Assembly (NCBI RefSeq): GCF_000802965.1
Contig: NZ_JSAK01000034.1
Coordinates: forward strand, 1 to 64,000
Length of the DNA stretch: 64,000 nucleotides
From: Pseudomonas fluorescens
GTDB taxonomy: Bacteria > Pseudomonadota > Gammaproteobacteria > Pseudomonadales > Pseudomonadaceae
Direction of reading: 5' to 3'
Positions 27,943-36,075 of this stretch are shown piece after piece. The position numbers were made by a program, and so were the translations under genes. Positions within the stretch are counted from its first letter, which is position 1. The number at the start of each line of letters is the position of its first letter. Under the pieces are notes generated by a model. It saw only the letters and a program-made list of their open reading frames with translations, was not told where the DNA came from and did not search any database.

Positions 27943-29385
27943 TCAATCAATGCGTTTGACGGCCGGTGGTACCCATTCGCCGTTAGTTACTTCCGATTTC
28001 GGCGCGTATAGGCGCAATGCCAACTTGAACCCACCTTGTGCTGGCGTCGGCAGCCAGTTCGCTTTCTTGTCGCCTCCTGGCGAATCCTTCTGGATGTAAA
28101 GCGTGAGAGAGCCGTCGTCGTCAAATGTGAGGTGACTTCGATCACCCAATGCGTAACGGTTTAGCGTGTTGGGAACCAGATACGATTCCTTGTCGTACAT
28201 CGTCAAAGACCAGAAGGCATTGACTGGAGGCAGCTGCTCCTTGGTGAAGTGCAGGACGTATCGGTGAGCCGCGTCATAAGGTTTGCCGTCGCCGTCTATC
28301 AGCGATAGTGGATAAAAGGCGTCCTCGATCAAATTGCCACCGACACCAAAATAGGTCCATGCGGCCCGATAGGTGTACTGGGTGCCATAGCGACCCATGT
28401 CACGGGTCAGGTTCCAGCCGTTTACTCGCTTGCCCAGTTTTGCTTCTTCGTCGTGAACAGCTTGTCGACCTTCTGCAACCCCGCGCTCGATCGCCTGTTG
28501 TACTTGCGGTGTGAATCGCTGCATGTCGAATGCTACGCCGGGCTTGATACCTATCTGCGCAATTCGAGTCATCACAGGGCTGTCCGCCGGGTAGGGTGGG
28601 TTATGCACCATCAATGCATTCAAACGTTGAAAAAACACTTGAGCCGGCATGACGTCCACTTGGGCCGGCACGGGGGTCTTGCTATCCACACCGGGTTTAA
28701 GCGGCAGGTTGTCCGGTGGTGTGTAGGCATTGCCCCACGCCGAAAGCGGCACCAGTTTGTACTGGTCTTGCAGCGCGTGAACGGCGGCGTAATCCTCGGT
28801 TCCTGCGGTATAGGTGCGGCCCCCCAGTAGCGCAAGACTGGTAGGCATGCGCAGTTCGGTCATGCCCTTGGGCAACGTCCCGCGCCAGTCGGGGCCAACG
28901 ATGGCGAACGTGCCACCTTTGCCACCCAGTGTGCGCGAGCCGGGCGCGTGCGGCACGTTGTTCCATGCGTCGATCAATTGCATGATCCAGAACCGGTCGC
29001 CCATCGGCGGGACGAACAAAACCATCGGTTCTCTGGATAAATCCAGGTTGGCCAGCGAATACAGCGTGTCGACATTCAGACCGACGACGGTCTTGTTATC
29101 CGCGTTGGGAAACTCGCGATAGTGGACGAACTGGTTGAGGGGCGCTTGAAGCTTTCCGACCTTGGTGACGTGAGTCTGTATGTCACTCTGGGTCTGTATG
29201 TACACCAGCGGCAAGCCAAAGACATAAGCCTCCTTCGCCAGGGTTTGCGCTTGCTGCGCAGAGACCGGCGCGTTGATCGCAGCGCTGGTCAGACCGGCCG
29301 GAGCGCACAGGCTCAGAGCCACGCAACACTGTTTTAATAACCGGCGCAGTCGAGGTGAAGATGCACGACGATGTTGATTGATCAT
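27943..29385 (-). CDS. DUF1254/DUF1214 secreted protein, copy 3 (divergent)
   Basis: A 480-residue DUF1254/DUF1214 protein with an ordinary Sec-type signal peptide (after a basic N-terminus, LKQCCVALSLCAPAGLTSAA). Copies 1 and 2 carry twin-arginine signals instead. Its sequence is clearly more distant: the DUF1214 end reads YLVPNTLNRYALGDRSHLTF and KANWLPTP. It therefore was not made by the same recent duplication and may do a different job. It is divergent from the metallo-beta-lactamase-fold gene at 29589. AGAGGT precedes the ATG. Confidence 0.83.
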   Translation of the reverse strand: MINQHRRASSPRLRRLLKQCCVALSLCAPAGLTSAAINAPVSAQQAQTLAKEAYVFGLPLVYIQTQSDIQTHVTKVGKLQAPLNQFVHYREFPNADNKTVVGLNVDTLYSLANLDLSREPMVLFVPPMGDRFWIMQLIDAWNNVPHAPGSRTLGGKGGTFAIVGPDWRGTLPKGMTELRMPTSLALLGGRTYTAGTEDYAAVHALQDQYKLVPLSAWGNAYTPPDNLPLKPGVDSKTPVPAQVDVMPAQVFFQRLNALMVHNPPYPADSPVMTRIAQIGIKPGVAFDMQRFTPQVQQAIERGVAEGRQAVHDEEAKLGKRVNGWNLTRDMGRYGTQYTYRAAWTYFGVGGNLIEDAFYPLSLIDGDGKPYDAAHRYVLHFTKEQLPPVNAFWSLTMYDKESYLVPNTLNRYALGDRSHLTFDDDGSLTLYIQKDSPGGDKKANWLPTPAQGGFKLALRLYAPKSEVTNGEWVPPAVKRID

Positions 29386-29483
29386 GATTACCTCTGGATG
29401 GCTGCACAGGTCGAAACACCGCCTATAGCTTAGCTTGCCAATGTTATATGGCGTATTCGGGCCACCTGTCAGTGGTTAACCTT

Positions 29484-29499
29484 CCCCCCAAAAGGGGGG
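29484..29499. repeat. Perfect short palindrome C6-A4-G6
   Basis: Six C, four A, six G, in the 203-base gap between the divergent DUF1254 copy 3 and the gene at 29589. It could be a protein-binding site or a transcript hairpin. No other function is apparent. Confidence 0.5.
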
Positions 29500-29588
29500 T
29501 GTGGCGGGTGAGTGCGCGGGCTTAACCTGACGCCCGAGGCAACACTTCAAACGGTCGTCGAGATGACAAAATTAAAAAGGTAGGCATC

Positions 29589-30452
29589 GTGGAACGTACT
29601 ATTTCCACCCTGGCGGGCACATCTCGCAGGCTTGATGGCGGCATTTTGTTCGGCCAGACCCCGCGCCGGCGTTGGGCAGATTTGATGAGGCCCGACCACG
29701 ACAACCTGGTGGAGATCGCGGCGCGAACAATGCTGGTGCAAGAGCAGGGCAAGAACACGCTGGTCATGGCTGGCGCCGACGGGCTGCTGGTAGCTGCGAA
29801 TCGCAATTGCCGCTGTCAGCCGCGCAAACCGGGATTGCTCGAAAGTCTGGCGCAACATGGTCTGGATGAAAACGCGGTGGACGCCGTGGTGTTGACCCAT
29901 CTACAGGCGCATCTTTCCAGTGAACTCAGTGAACTGATCAGGGACGGGGAGATGCCACGCCTTTTATTTCCCCGCGCGCGTTACTTCTGCGGCGAACGTC
30001 ATTGGCTGCGGGCACGCCATCCGCATCCACGCGACCGGGATTTGTTCGTTTCACCTCTAAATCACCGGCTTGAAGGCAGTGGGCGATTGACGTTGATCGG
30101 TGATTCCGGCTGCGAGGCGTTCGGTGAGGGCTGGCGGTTTCACACCAGCGATGGTTATACCCCGGGACAACTGTTGCCCGAAGTTCAACTGCCTGGTGGT
30201 CCGGTGTTGTTTGCGGGCGATCTGATACCAGGGACCCATTGGTTGAACCTGGCAATGACCAGCGCGTTTGACCGCAACCCTGAATGCGTGATCGATGAAA
30301 AGGAGCACGTGCTCGACAACCTTGTGGCCAACGGTGGACGTCTGTTTTTTGCTCGCGATCCCGATGTGACGATGGTCAGGGTAATGCGCGACCGACAATC
30401 GCGCTATATCCCCTTTGACTATTACAGAACGTTGAGCCGCTTCGACAGCTGA
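29589..30452 (+). CDS. Metallo-beta-lactamase-fold protein with degenerate metal site
   Basis: A 287-residue protein starting at GTG, with AAAAAGG upstream. The fold is recognisable: AVVLTHLQAHLSSEL for the first metal motif, FPRARYFCGERHW, SDGYTPGQ for the third histidine region and LFAGDLIPG. The ligands are mostly gone. HxHxDH reads H104-L-Q106-A-H108-L109, the usual GHTPGH histidine is Y190, and the last histidine is R256; only H104 and D211 remain. It is close in layout to lactonase-type hydrolases of this fold. Either it is a non-catalytic relative or it binds metal differently. It closes the catabolic cluster. Confidence 0.8.
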   Translation: MERTISTLAGTSRRLDGGILFGQTPRRRWADLMRPDHDNLVEIAARTMLVQEQGKNTLVMAGADGLLVAANRNCRCQPRKPGLLESLAQHGLDENAVDAVVLTHLQAHLSSELSELIRDGEMPRLLFPRARYFCGERHWLRARHPHPRDRDLFVSPLNHRLEGSGRLTLIGDSGCEAFGEGWRFHTSDGYTPGQLLPEVQLPGGPVLFAGDLIPGTHWLNLAMTSAFDRNPECVIDEKEHVLDNLVANGGRLFFARDPDVTMVRVMRDRQSRYIPFDYYRTLSRFDS

Positions 30453-30739
30453 GTGCTGCATGGTTGAGTGTTTGTATTTGCAAACATACAAATTGAATCG
30501 GTCCAAGAGTTGAAAGCATCGGATAGCTGCTTCTGGCCGATTGCTGTTGAAGCGCAACTCCGCTTAGGTCGAAAACCGAATAGATGCTTCTAACGGAAGT
30601 ATGGAAAGTATGTCTATTAATGGTCACTATTTTTTCACGACAAAGTCGGCGAATTCCGGGCTTCGAACTACCCCCGGTCATCATGCCTAAAAAAAGAACC
30701 TCTACCGGGGGGGGGTAGTAGCACGTCAGTGGCGTGCAA
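30453..30739. other. Gene-free stretch with a G-run hairpin
   Basis: 287 bases of lower GC. CTACCCCCGGT (30668-30678) and ACC-G9-TAG (30704-30718) form an inverted repeat with a 25-base spacer, the right arm having four extra Gs. It may terminate the minus-strand gene that ends at 30740, or mark the left end of the integrated element. No copy of the tRNA-Asn 3' end was found here. Confidence 0.5.
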
Positions 30740-31051
30740 CTACTGGCATGGGTGGTGGGGGGAGGCGTCGAATGTTTCAGGCCCCTCGCCAGCAGCGCCA
30801 GCAAAGGCCCGGAAAACCTTCCCGTTGTTCACGGCGTGGCCGTAAGTGATGTCGTCGATTGAATCGACCAGACAGGCCGTCACCACGGCATCGGCACTGC
30901 GCATCACTACGCGGCCACACTCCGCGTCTTCCTCAGTCAGGAACGGCCCCAGCAGCGCTTTGGGCACCTTGGGATGGGTGACGTACCAGACAGAGGCTTT
31001 CTTTGGGCTGAGCGAATCCGCCAGCGGTTGAACGCTGTTTTGAATGTTCAT
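30740..31051 (-). CDS. Hypothetical protein of the integrated element
   Basis: A 103-residue protein with no domain I recognise. The middle reads YVTHPKVPKALLGPFLTEED and it ends in a flexible, acidic, histidine-containing tail. GAGGGG precedes the ATG, and the gene keeps the strand and spacing of the element's other genes. It is the last gene on the left and could be cargo or an accessory factor. I cannot assign a function. Confidence 0.6.
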   Translation of the reverse strand: MNIQNSVQPLADSLSPKKASVWYVTHPKVPKALLGPFLTEEDAECGRVVMRSADAVVTACLVDSIDDITYGHAVNNGKVFRAFAGAAGEGPETFDASPHHPCQ

Positions 31052-31109
31052 GGGTTAACCCCTCAGTTCGATAGCTTCGAGCTGCTCGTTAAACGTACTG
31101 ACCTGGGTA

Positions 31110-31604
31110 TCAAGCGTGGTGCGACGCCATGGGCGTGTTCTCGTAGCTGGCGCGCAGGTCGGCACCAGCCAAGCAGTGACGAACTCTCGGCGCGTAGCAG
31201 GCCCGACAGGCCATGATGTGGTTGAGGTATTGGTCACGAGCGTGGCGCCACTCAGGTGTGGCAGTTTCGGCGGAGCGGTGCGTTCCATGGTCGTGTGTCG
31301 CCGTTTGCTTGAATCGGTCAATCGCTGGCGCTGGTGGTGCCTCCCAACCGTAGGAGCGAATCAACCGAGCCGCTCGACCGATGGGGCCCATGGTGGCCAA
31401 TTCCTCGGCGGTCACTCGGCCCGTCTCGATCAGCCAGGCAGGTGAGCATCCCAGCACATCGGCCAGCCTCTCCAGCCAACGGGTGGCGTCGAGCTGGTGT
31501 GCAGCGTTCCGTTGCCCTGGTGCGATGTCGTCATGAATGATCAGTGACGGTGCGCTGTGGCGCAGGAAGTTGCCCAAGGCGGGCAAGTCGAGGCGATCAG
31601 TCAA
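31110..31604 (-). CDS. Hypothetical protein with C-terminal cysteine cluster
   Basis: A 164-residue protein. The TTG start at 31604 is inferred: AAGAGG lies six bases upstream, and the reading before it turns into repeat-encoded nonsense. The N-terminal part (LPALGNFLRHSAPSLIIHDD, then WLERLADVLGCSPAWLIETG) has a helix-turn-helix-like feel. The C-terminus holds MACRACYAPRVRHC, a CxxC...C arrangement that could bind zinc. Its promoter or leader would lie inside the GAAGACA/TGTCTTC array. No function is assigned. Confidence 0.6.
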   Translation of the reverse strand: MTDRLDLPALGNFLRHSAPSLIIHDDIAPGQRNAAHQLDATRWLERLADVLGCSPAWLIETGRVTAEELATMGPIGRAARLIRSYGWEAPPAPAIDRFKQTATHDHGTHRSAETATPEWRHARDQYLNHIMACRACYAPRVRHCLAGADLRASYENTPMASHHA

Positions 31605-31654
31605 AAACCACCTCTTTTTGCATGTTTTTCGAAGGTGAAAACAGGGTGATCCCC

Positions 31655-31933
31655 AATAGATACGGGGCTTTCGTTGTTGTCGGGTGGTCAAAAATCGGTG
31701 TTGGGTATGTTGTTTTGCGTGAAGACATGGAAGACATGGAAGACAGCCAGTAAATACGGGGCCTACAGCTGTCTTCAATGATGAAAACGATGGAAGACAA
31801 TGAAGACAGAACAGGTATCAAGATTATTTGACTGTCTTCTGTTGTCTTCCATCTGTCTCCTATCTGTCTTCCATCCTGAATTGCTTGCAGGCCGCATAAA
31901 TACAGGCTTTTTCTGGCTGTCTTCCATGTCTTC
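31655..31933. repeat. Iteron-like array of GAAGACA / TGTCTTC, candidate replication origin
   Basis: Within 213 bases GAAGACA occurs at 31721, 31730, 31739, 31793 and 31802. TGTCTTC occurs at 31770, 31833, 31843, 31865, 31918 and 31927, plus a variant at 31854. Several are spaced exactly 9 bases, and the two orientations face each other across an A/T-rich centre (about 31809-31832). A second family, about 16 bases around TAAATACGGGGC, occurs at 31655, 31749 and 31895. The array sits just beyond the helicase gene. In phage P4 the primase-helicase binds iterons at ori and crr, so an origin is the best guess. Confidence 0.6.
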
Positions 31934-31970
31934 AACCCATTTCCGGTTGTGGTTGCTTGATTCAACACGG

Positions 31971-33899
31971 CTACTCCTCCAAAGCGGCTTGCAAGGCAGC
32001 GGGGTTGATAACGTAAACGTAGGGTCGACCTTCTCCGGGGATGCGCACCTGCTTGCAGGCACTGCCATTGGTGCGGTGCTCCTCAATGGCCCCGGCGTTG
32101 TCCAGGCAGGCCAATACGCGCTTGAGGTCAAACCCTTGGGCCGCCTCGGCCAAAGCGTCAGAGTTGAACAGGTACAAGCGGCCATCGCCGTGAGCGCGGT
32201 ACCAGCCCGCACGGTTGTGAGTCGGCGCGGTGTCGGTGCCTTCCGCGTTGGCGAAGCGGGAGACGTGACGATCAATGAACCCCAGCACGGCGCGCAGAAT
32301 CTTGATGTCCTCCGACTGGCCGCGCCCACGGTAGTCGGCCCAGTCGTTGTACAGCTCCACCATGGCTTCGCGCGCCGTCCCCGGTGCCCAAGGCAGCAAC
32401 CCCGCCTGTATCGCCATTTCACCGGCCAGCGCCGCGATAGCAAAGCGTGCGGCGGCGCGTGCCTCCTGCCCTGTGCCGACGGGGAACGCTTTGCGCATCT
32501 CGGCGTAGACCGCCCTTAATTCTAGATTGGCGCGCTCGATCTCCTCGGCATTCATCGGACTGCCATCGGGACGCTGGACACGCTTTATTAGCAGCTCGAC
32601 AAAGGCCGGGCCAAGATGCCCATAGTGCTTGGCAGCGGCATGTTTTAGGGTTTCAGCGAAGACGCGACCGGCCCCCTTGCAGTCCTCCACGTTGTTCGGA
32701 TCGTGCGGCAGTTCCAGGCCGTGCAGATTGTCGAAGACGCCGTAATGCCGATTGACCGGAACGTCGAGCAGGCGCAGTTCCTGACCGGCCTTGATGTGCG
32801 CGCCAGCAGTGGCCATGTGTTTGCCAATGGTGTATTCACCGCTGGAAAACACAATGACGCGCCACTTCTGTGTGGGACGTGGCAATCCCGACACCTTGCC
32901 GCGCTGGCGTCCGGTGCCGTTGCCCAGGGCGTAAATGATCCCGCCCAAGTCCTGTGGCTTGGCCTCGCCGATTTCGTCCAGCACCAGCAAGGTGTCATTG
33001 CGCAGGGTGGCCACGCCTTCCAGTCCGGTGCTGGTGGCGTTCCAGGTGCGCCAGAAGTCGAGTGGCTTGCCCCACACACTGGCAGACGCCAAGAGCGCGA
33101 TGCTCTTACCACCAGAGCTGTCACCCAATAAGTGAAAGCCGCCACCATCCATATCCAATTGAGCTAGCAGCGGGCCGGCCAGCGCGGCGCAGACAGAAAG
33201 AATCAGCACGGGGTTGCCAACACAGCGATCTGCCACCTCGGCTTGCCAGGCGGTTAAATTACCTCCCTGTGAGTATTCGTGACCGCCCGATTCAGACGAC
33301 TGAAACACCACGTCGCCGGCGCCAATGACCTTGCGCGGCATCACGAACAATGCCGGCCCGTGCCAGCCGGTGCGGGTGGCGGCCATGGCATGGCGTTTCG
33401 GGTTGCTCGCCATGATGTAATCCATCAGCGCCCGGCGCTGGCCAAACGGAATGGTGGCGCCGAGGTTGAGCAGCACCGCGCGCAGTTCGGAACCATCACC
33501 GGCCAGCATTTCCATGGGGGCGGCCCATTCGCGCCAGCCGCCGCCACTGGACATCAGGCGAATCAGGCGTCCGAAGTTTTCCCCGCGTTCGTCGCTGGTG
33601 ATCGCCATGATTTCCAAAGGCGAGCAGATCAAGTTGTCCGTCTCCTTTTCGTCGCGGATGCCGTGGAAGTACAGCCCCGGTGGCAGGATGTGGCCACACT
33701 CGGTTTGCACCCAAGTGGAATAGGTCGCATAGCAGGGACGCGACGGTGTGACCGTGCGGCGCGGATTGACCACGGATGCCAAACGCTTGTCAGGCGCTTT
33801 AGCAGCCTTCGCCGGACGCTTGCTGGCGGGCTTTCTTTCGCTATCGCTGGCGGAACCAACGGCGCGGGCTGGCTCGTTTGGGAGTGTGGTGTCAGTCAT
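31971..33899 (-). CDS. DUF927-type helicase / P4-alpha-like replication protein
   Basis: A 642-residue protein with a basic linker at the N-terminus (about residues 20-45). A superfamily III-like ATPase follows: Walker A GDSSGGKS at 259-266, Walker B LLVLDEIGE at 304-312 and a sensor-like VIVFSSGE near 348-355. The DUF927 domain is typical of primase-associated helicases of P4-like elements; it would unwind DNA at the element's origin. The start at 33899 is fixed by an 8-base overlap (ATGACTGA) with the preceding gene. Primase activity is probably supplied by the TOPRIM protein two genes upstream. Confidence 0.85.
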   Translation of the reverse strand: MTDTTLPNEPARAVGSASDSERKPASKRPAKAAKAPDKRLASVVNPRRTVTPSRPCYATYSTWVQTECGHILPPGLYFHGIRDEKETDNLICSPLEIMAITSDERGENFGRLIRLMSSGGGWREWAAPMEMLAGDGSELRAVLLNLGATIPFGQRRALMDYIMASNPKRHAMAATRTGWHGPALFVMPRKVIGAGDVVFQSSESGGHEYSQGGNLTAWQAEVADRCVGNPVLILSVCAALAGPLLAQLDMDGGGFHLLGDSSGGKSIALLASASVWGKPLDFWRTWNATSTGLEGVATLRNDTLLVLDEIGEAKPQDLGGIIYALGNGTGRQRGKVSGLPRPTQKWRVIVFSSGEYTIGKHMATAGAHIKAGQELRLLDVPVNRHYGVFDNLHGLELPHDPNNVEDCKGAGRVFAETLKHAAAKHYGHLGPAFVELLIKRVQRPDGSPMNAEEIERANLELRAVYAEMRKAFPVGTGQEARAAARFAIAALAGEMAIQAGLLPWAPGTAREAMVELYNDWADYRGRGQSEDIKILRAVLGFIDRHVSRFANAEGTDTAPTHNRAGWYRAHGDGRLYLFNSDALAEAAQGFDLKRVLACLDNAGAIEEHRTNGSACKQVRIPGEGRPYVYVINPAALQAALEE

Positions 33900-34137
33900 G
33901 GTCGGGGCCCCGTTGTGTGAATGGTGAGGCGGCGACAATGAGCGCTTGCAACGGCTTGATGGTCTGCGCCAGGTGCTGGCGGGCGGCGTCTTTGTCGATG
34001 GCCTTCTCCAGCGCCAGCAACGCGTCTTCGATTGCCGGAAACAGCTCGCGGCAGCCAGGCGGGAGCAGGTCGATGAAGCTATTCAGCGCGGCATCGATGT
34101 CGACGTGATTGGTCGTCAAGGCTGGGCGATCAGACAT
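33892..34137 (-). CDS. Small protein coupled between primase and helicase
   Basis: An 81-residue, mainly helical, acidic protein (IDAALNSFIDLLPPGCRELF and an ALLALEKAIDKDAARQHLAQ helix). It overlaps the upstream TOPRIM gene and the downstream helicase gene by 8 bases each, in the same pattern (ATGTCTGA and ATGACTGA), so all three are translationally coupled. A role as a small replication accessory or adaptor is inferred from position only. I recognise no domain. Confidence 0.7.
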   Translation of the reverse strand: MSDRPALTTNHVDIDAALNSFIDLLPPGCRELFPAIEDALLALEKAIDKDAARQHLAQTIKPLQALIVAASPFTQRGPDHD

Positions 34138-35116
34138 GGGGGTTCTCCTGGCTGGCAATCCAGCACTGCAAGTCGTTGAAGTCGGTAAGGTGGTCGGGCG
34201 CATTGGCGGGCCACTCGGGAAATACCGCAAAACAGGCCGCCGCTACGGCGGTGGCGTTGGCGGCTTTGCGTCCGGGGTTGCCGGAAGTTAGGCGGTCGTC
34301 GTCCCCGGCGATCAGCAGGTCTAGGCCCTCGGCGAATCGCTCGCGCAACGCCAGCGCCAGTGGCTGAAGGTTCCCGGCATTCATCGCACAGGCCACACCA
34401 TAGACGCCCCGGTATTGCTCGATCAGCGTGGCGCCCGTAGCGAACCCCTCGCAAATGAACAGCGTATTGCTGGGGTCAATCTGTCCCAGCAAATGGAAGG
34501 CGCCTTGCACCTGACCACCGAACAGAAAGCGTTTGCTCCCGTCGGCGCCGATACGTTGCAGGTTGACCAGATCGCCCGCCACGTTGCGCAGGGGCACCAG
34601 CAGTTCGTCACCGCGCTGGCGCAGGTCGTGCGGGCCTACACGCTTGGCCACCAGATACGGGTGTGCAGGGTCGGCGGGGCGAGCGTTGCGCCAGAGATAT
34701 GCGGCACGTTGCGCGGCCTTCTGCTGGCGCTGGAGACGTTCGGATTCGCGCAGGCGCCGGGCTTGCTCGATGCGCTGGCGCACCTGTTCGGCTTCGCGGT
34801 GATCGGCAGGTTCGCGACTGCTCCAGGTGTTGGAGCCGCCAGTCTTCCAGCTACCGAACGCACCCGAGGCGATGCCATCCAGATACAAGATGTACCAGCC
34901 GTTGAGGCTTCCGGGCTTGTCATCAGGTACACGGAAACGGTGAATGGTGCCATCGGCCACAGGCAGCCAATTAAGCGGCCCGTAGACGGCCTGCATGGCA
35001 GTGCAGAACGCTGGGCGGCAGTCGGATGGAGTCGTAAGGTATTGCTGTGAGTTGTTGTGAGAGTCCAGCCAGTTCCTCAGCGGGCTTTGTTTTTGGGACA
35101 TATGTTTATGAGACAT
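34130..35116 (-). CDS. TOPRIM-domain primase-like protein
   Basis: A 328-residue protein with a C-terminal TOPRIM domain: the conserved glutamate is E223 in LFICEGFATGATL and the aspartate cluster is D272-D274 in LIAGDDDR. A basic coiled region (about residues 105-145) precedes it. Such proteins make RNA primers in P4-like and other mobile elements. A classic CHC2-type zinc finger is not seen at the N-terminus; only two cysteines (SDCRPAFC) stand there. The start at 35116 follows GAGGA by six bases. It is cotranscribed with the small gene and the helicase. Confidence 0.83.
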   Translation of the reverse strand: MSHKHMSQKQSPLRNWLDSHNNSQQYLTTPSDCRPAFCTAMQAVYGPLNWLPVADGTIHRFRVPDDKPGSLNGWYILYLDGIASGAFGSWKTGGSNTWSSREPADHREAEQVRQRIEQARRLRESERLQRQQKAAQRAAYLWRNARPADPAHPYLVAKRVGPHDLRQRGDELLVPLRNVAGDLVNLQRIGADGSKRFLFGGQVQGAFHLLGQIDPSNTLFICEGFATGATLIEQYRGVYGVACAMNAGNLQPLALALRERFAEGLDLLIAGDDDRLTSGNPGRKAANATAVAAACFAVFPEWPANAPDHLTDFNDLQCWIASQENPHV

Positions 35117-35192
35117 AGCTAGTCCTCATGGGGCGTTTTCTGGGCAAGCCGGGAGCGCCCCGCTGATATGCAGGTTGGGTCGTTATGGGCGA

Positions 35193-35498
35193 TTACAGGG
35201 GTTGTTCAGGAGGCGAGCAGGGGTGGGATTCCGCATTTTCTTTGTATTGAGTGGGGTGGGATTCCTTACTCATTTTGTAGCGAGTGTCGCGTGCTGCGAT
35301 CTTGGCCGCCAGGTACGCTTCGACCTCGGCCACGACATAGTAAACGGCGGCTTGGCGGCTTTCGCCGTATTTGATCGGTTGTGGGAAGTCTGGGTCGTTT
35401 TGCTTGAGTTTTTCCCCGCCGGAACGAGAAACTCCCATCAATTTAAAGGTATCAGGTTGTGGAATCAGACCTTTGTCGATGAGCGATTGCGATAGCAT
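35193..35498 (-). CDS. AlpA-like DNA-binding regulator
   Basis: A 101-residue AlpA/excisionase-type winged-helix protein: FKLMGVSRSGGEKLKQNDPD for the helix-turn-helix, FPQPIKYGESRQAAVYYVVA for the wing and EVEAYLAAKIAARD at the end. AlpA-type proteins switch on integrase expression or aid excision in P4-like elements. GGAG nine bases before the ATG at 35498 decides this start over an upstream in-frame ATG at 35531. The C-terminal tail after residue 80 is polar and not conserved in the family. Confidence 0.82.
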   Translation of the reverse strand: MLSQSLIDKGLIPQPDTFKLMGVSRSGGEKLKQNDPDFPQPIKYGESRQAAVYYVVAEVEAYLAAKIAARDTRYKMSKESHPTQYKENAESHPCSPPEQPL

Positions 35499-35579
35499 TT
35501 TGGGTGTCTCCAAATGTGTATGAACACCCATACGTTAGGAGTCACAACGAGCACCTGCTCAAGCTTGTGTTCGCTTTTT

Positions 35580-36005
35580 TTACTTGAGCCCTGCCTCACG
35601 CAAGATTCGCCGAACCGTGGTTGGGTGAAGTTTGGTCAGCTCGGCAATCTTTGCAGCGATGCCACGCTCTGACATTTTTGTTTTCAGTGTGTGGAACATT
35701 TTTATTACTTCGGCGTGATCCACCTCTTTTTTTTGTTTCCGCTGCTCCCCTGTCACACGTCCGCCTGATTTTCTTTGTTCGCGTTTCTGCTCCAGGAGCT
35801 GAGGGATCATCTTGTATTCATCCATCGGTAAGTTTTCGAGCTTCCTTTCTGCGTCCAAGCACTCTTGATAATCGGCATAAAGACTGGCCCCTATATGCCC
35901 AATTAACTTGCCAAGGGGTAGAAACGGCTGAGTGATTTGTTGAAACGACTGAGCGAGTCGCTGGGAAAGCTCGTTGAGCGCCTGCTGTTTTTTGTCTTCT
36001 TTCAT
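35580..36005 (-). CDS. Small protein with C-terminal helix-turn-helix
   Basis: A 141-residue basic protein. An N-terminal helical part (ALNELSQRLAQSFQQITQPF) and a charged linker (EQKREQRKSGGRVTGEQRKQ) lead to a C-terminal helix-turn-helix (GIAAKIAELTKLHPTTVRRI). The latter resembles resolvase-type or transposase-type HTH ends. It probably binds DNA of the element and may regulate integrase or replication. GGAGG lies about 10 bases before the ATG at 36005. It sits between the integrase and the AlpA-like gene. Confidence 0.7.
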   Translation of the reverse strand: MKEDKKQQALNELSQRLAQSFQQITQPFLPLGKLIGHIGASLYADYQECLDAERKLENLPMDEYKMIPQLLEQKREQRKSGGRVTGEQRKQKKEVDHAEVIKMFHTLKTKMSERGIAAKIAELTKLHPTTVRRILREAGLK

Positions 36006-36075
36006 GGGTCGGCGTGCCTCCATATGACGCCCTATAGAGTAGGTCAGCAGGTGGGGGTACGCCTTCGAAAGTGAG

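Noticed and set aside
30649..30680. TTCGAA within CCGGGCTTCGAACTACCCCC as a tRNA T-arm or attachment remnant
   Set aside because: The flanks do not fold as a T-arm and do not match tRNA-Asn beyond a few bases.
31721..31933. CRISPR-like or coding explanation for the GAAGACA array
   Set aside because: The units are 7-9 bases in both orientations, too short for CRISPR. Translations in all frames are low-complexity with no sensible start.
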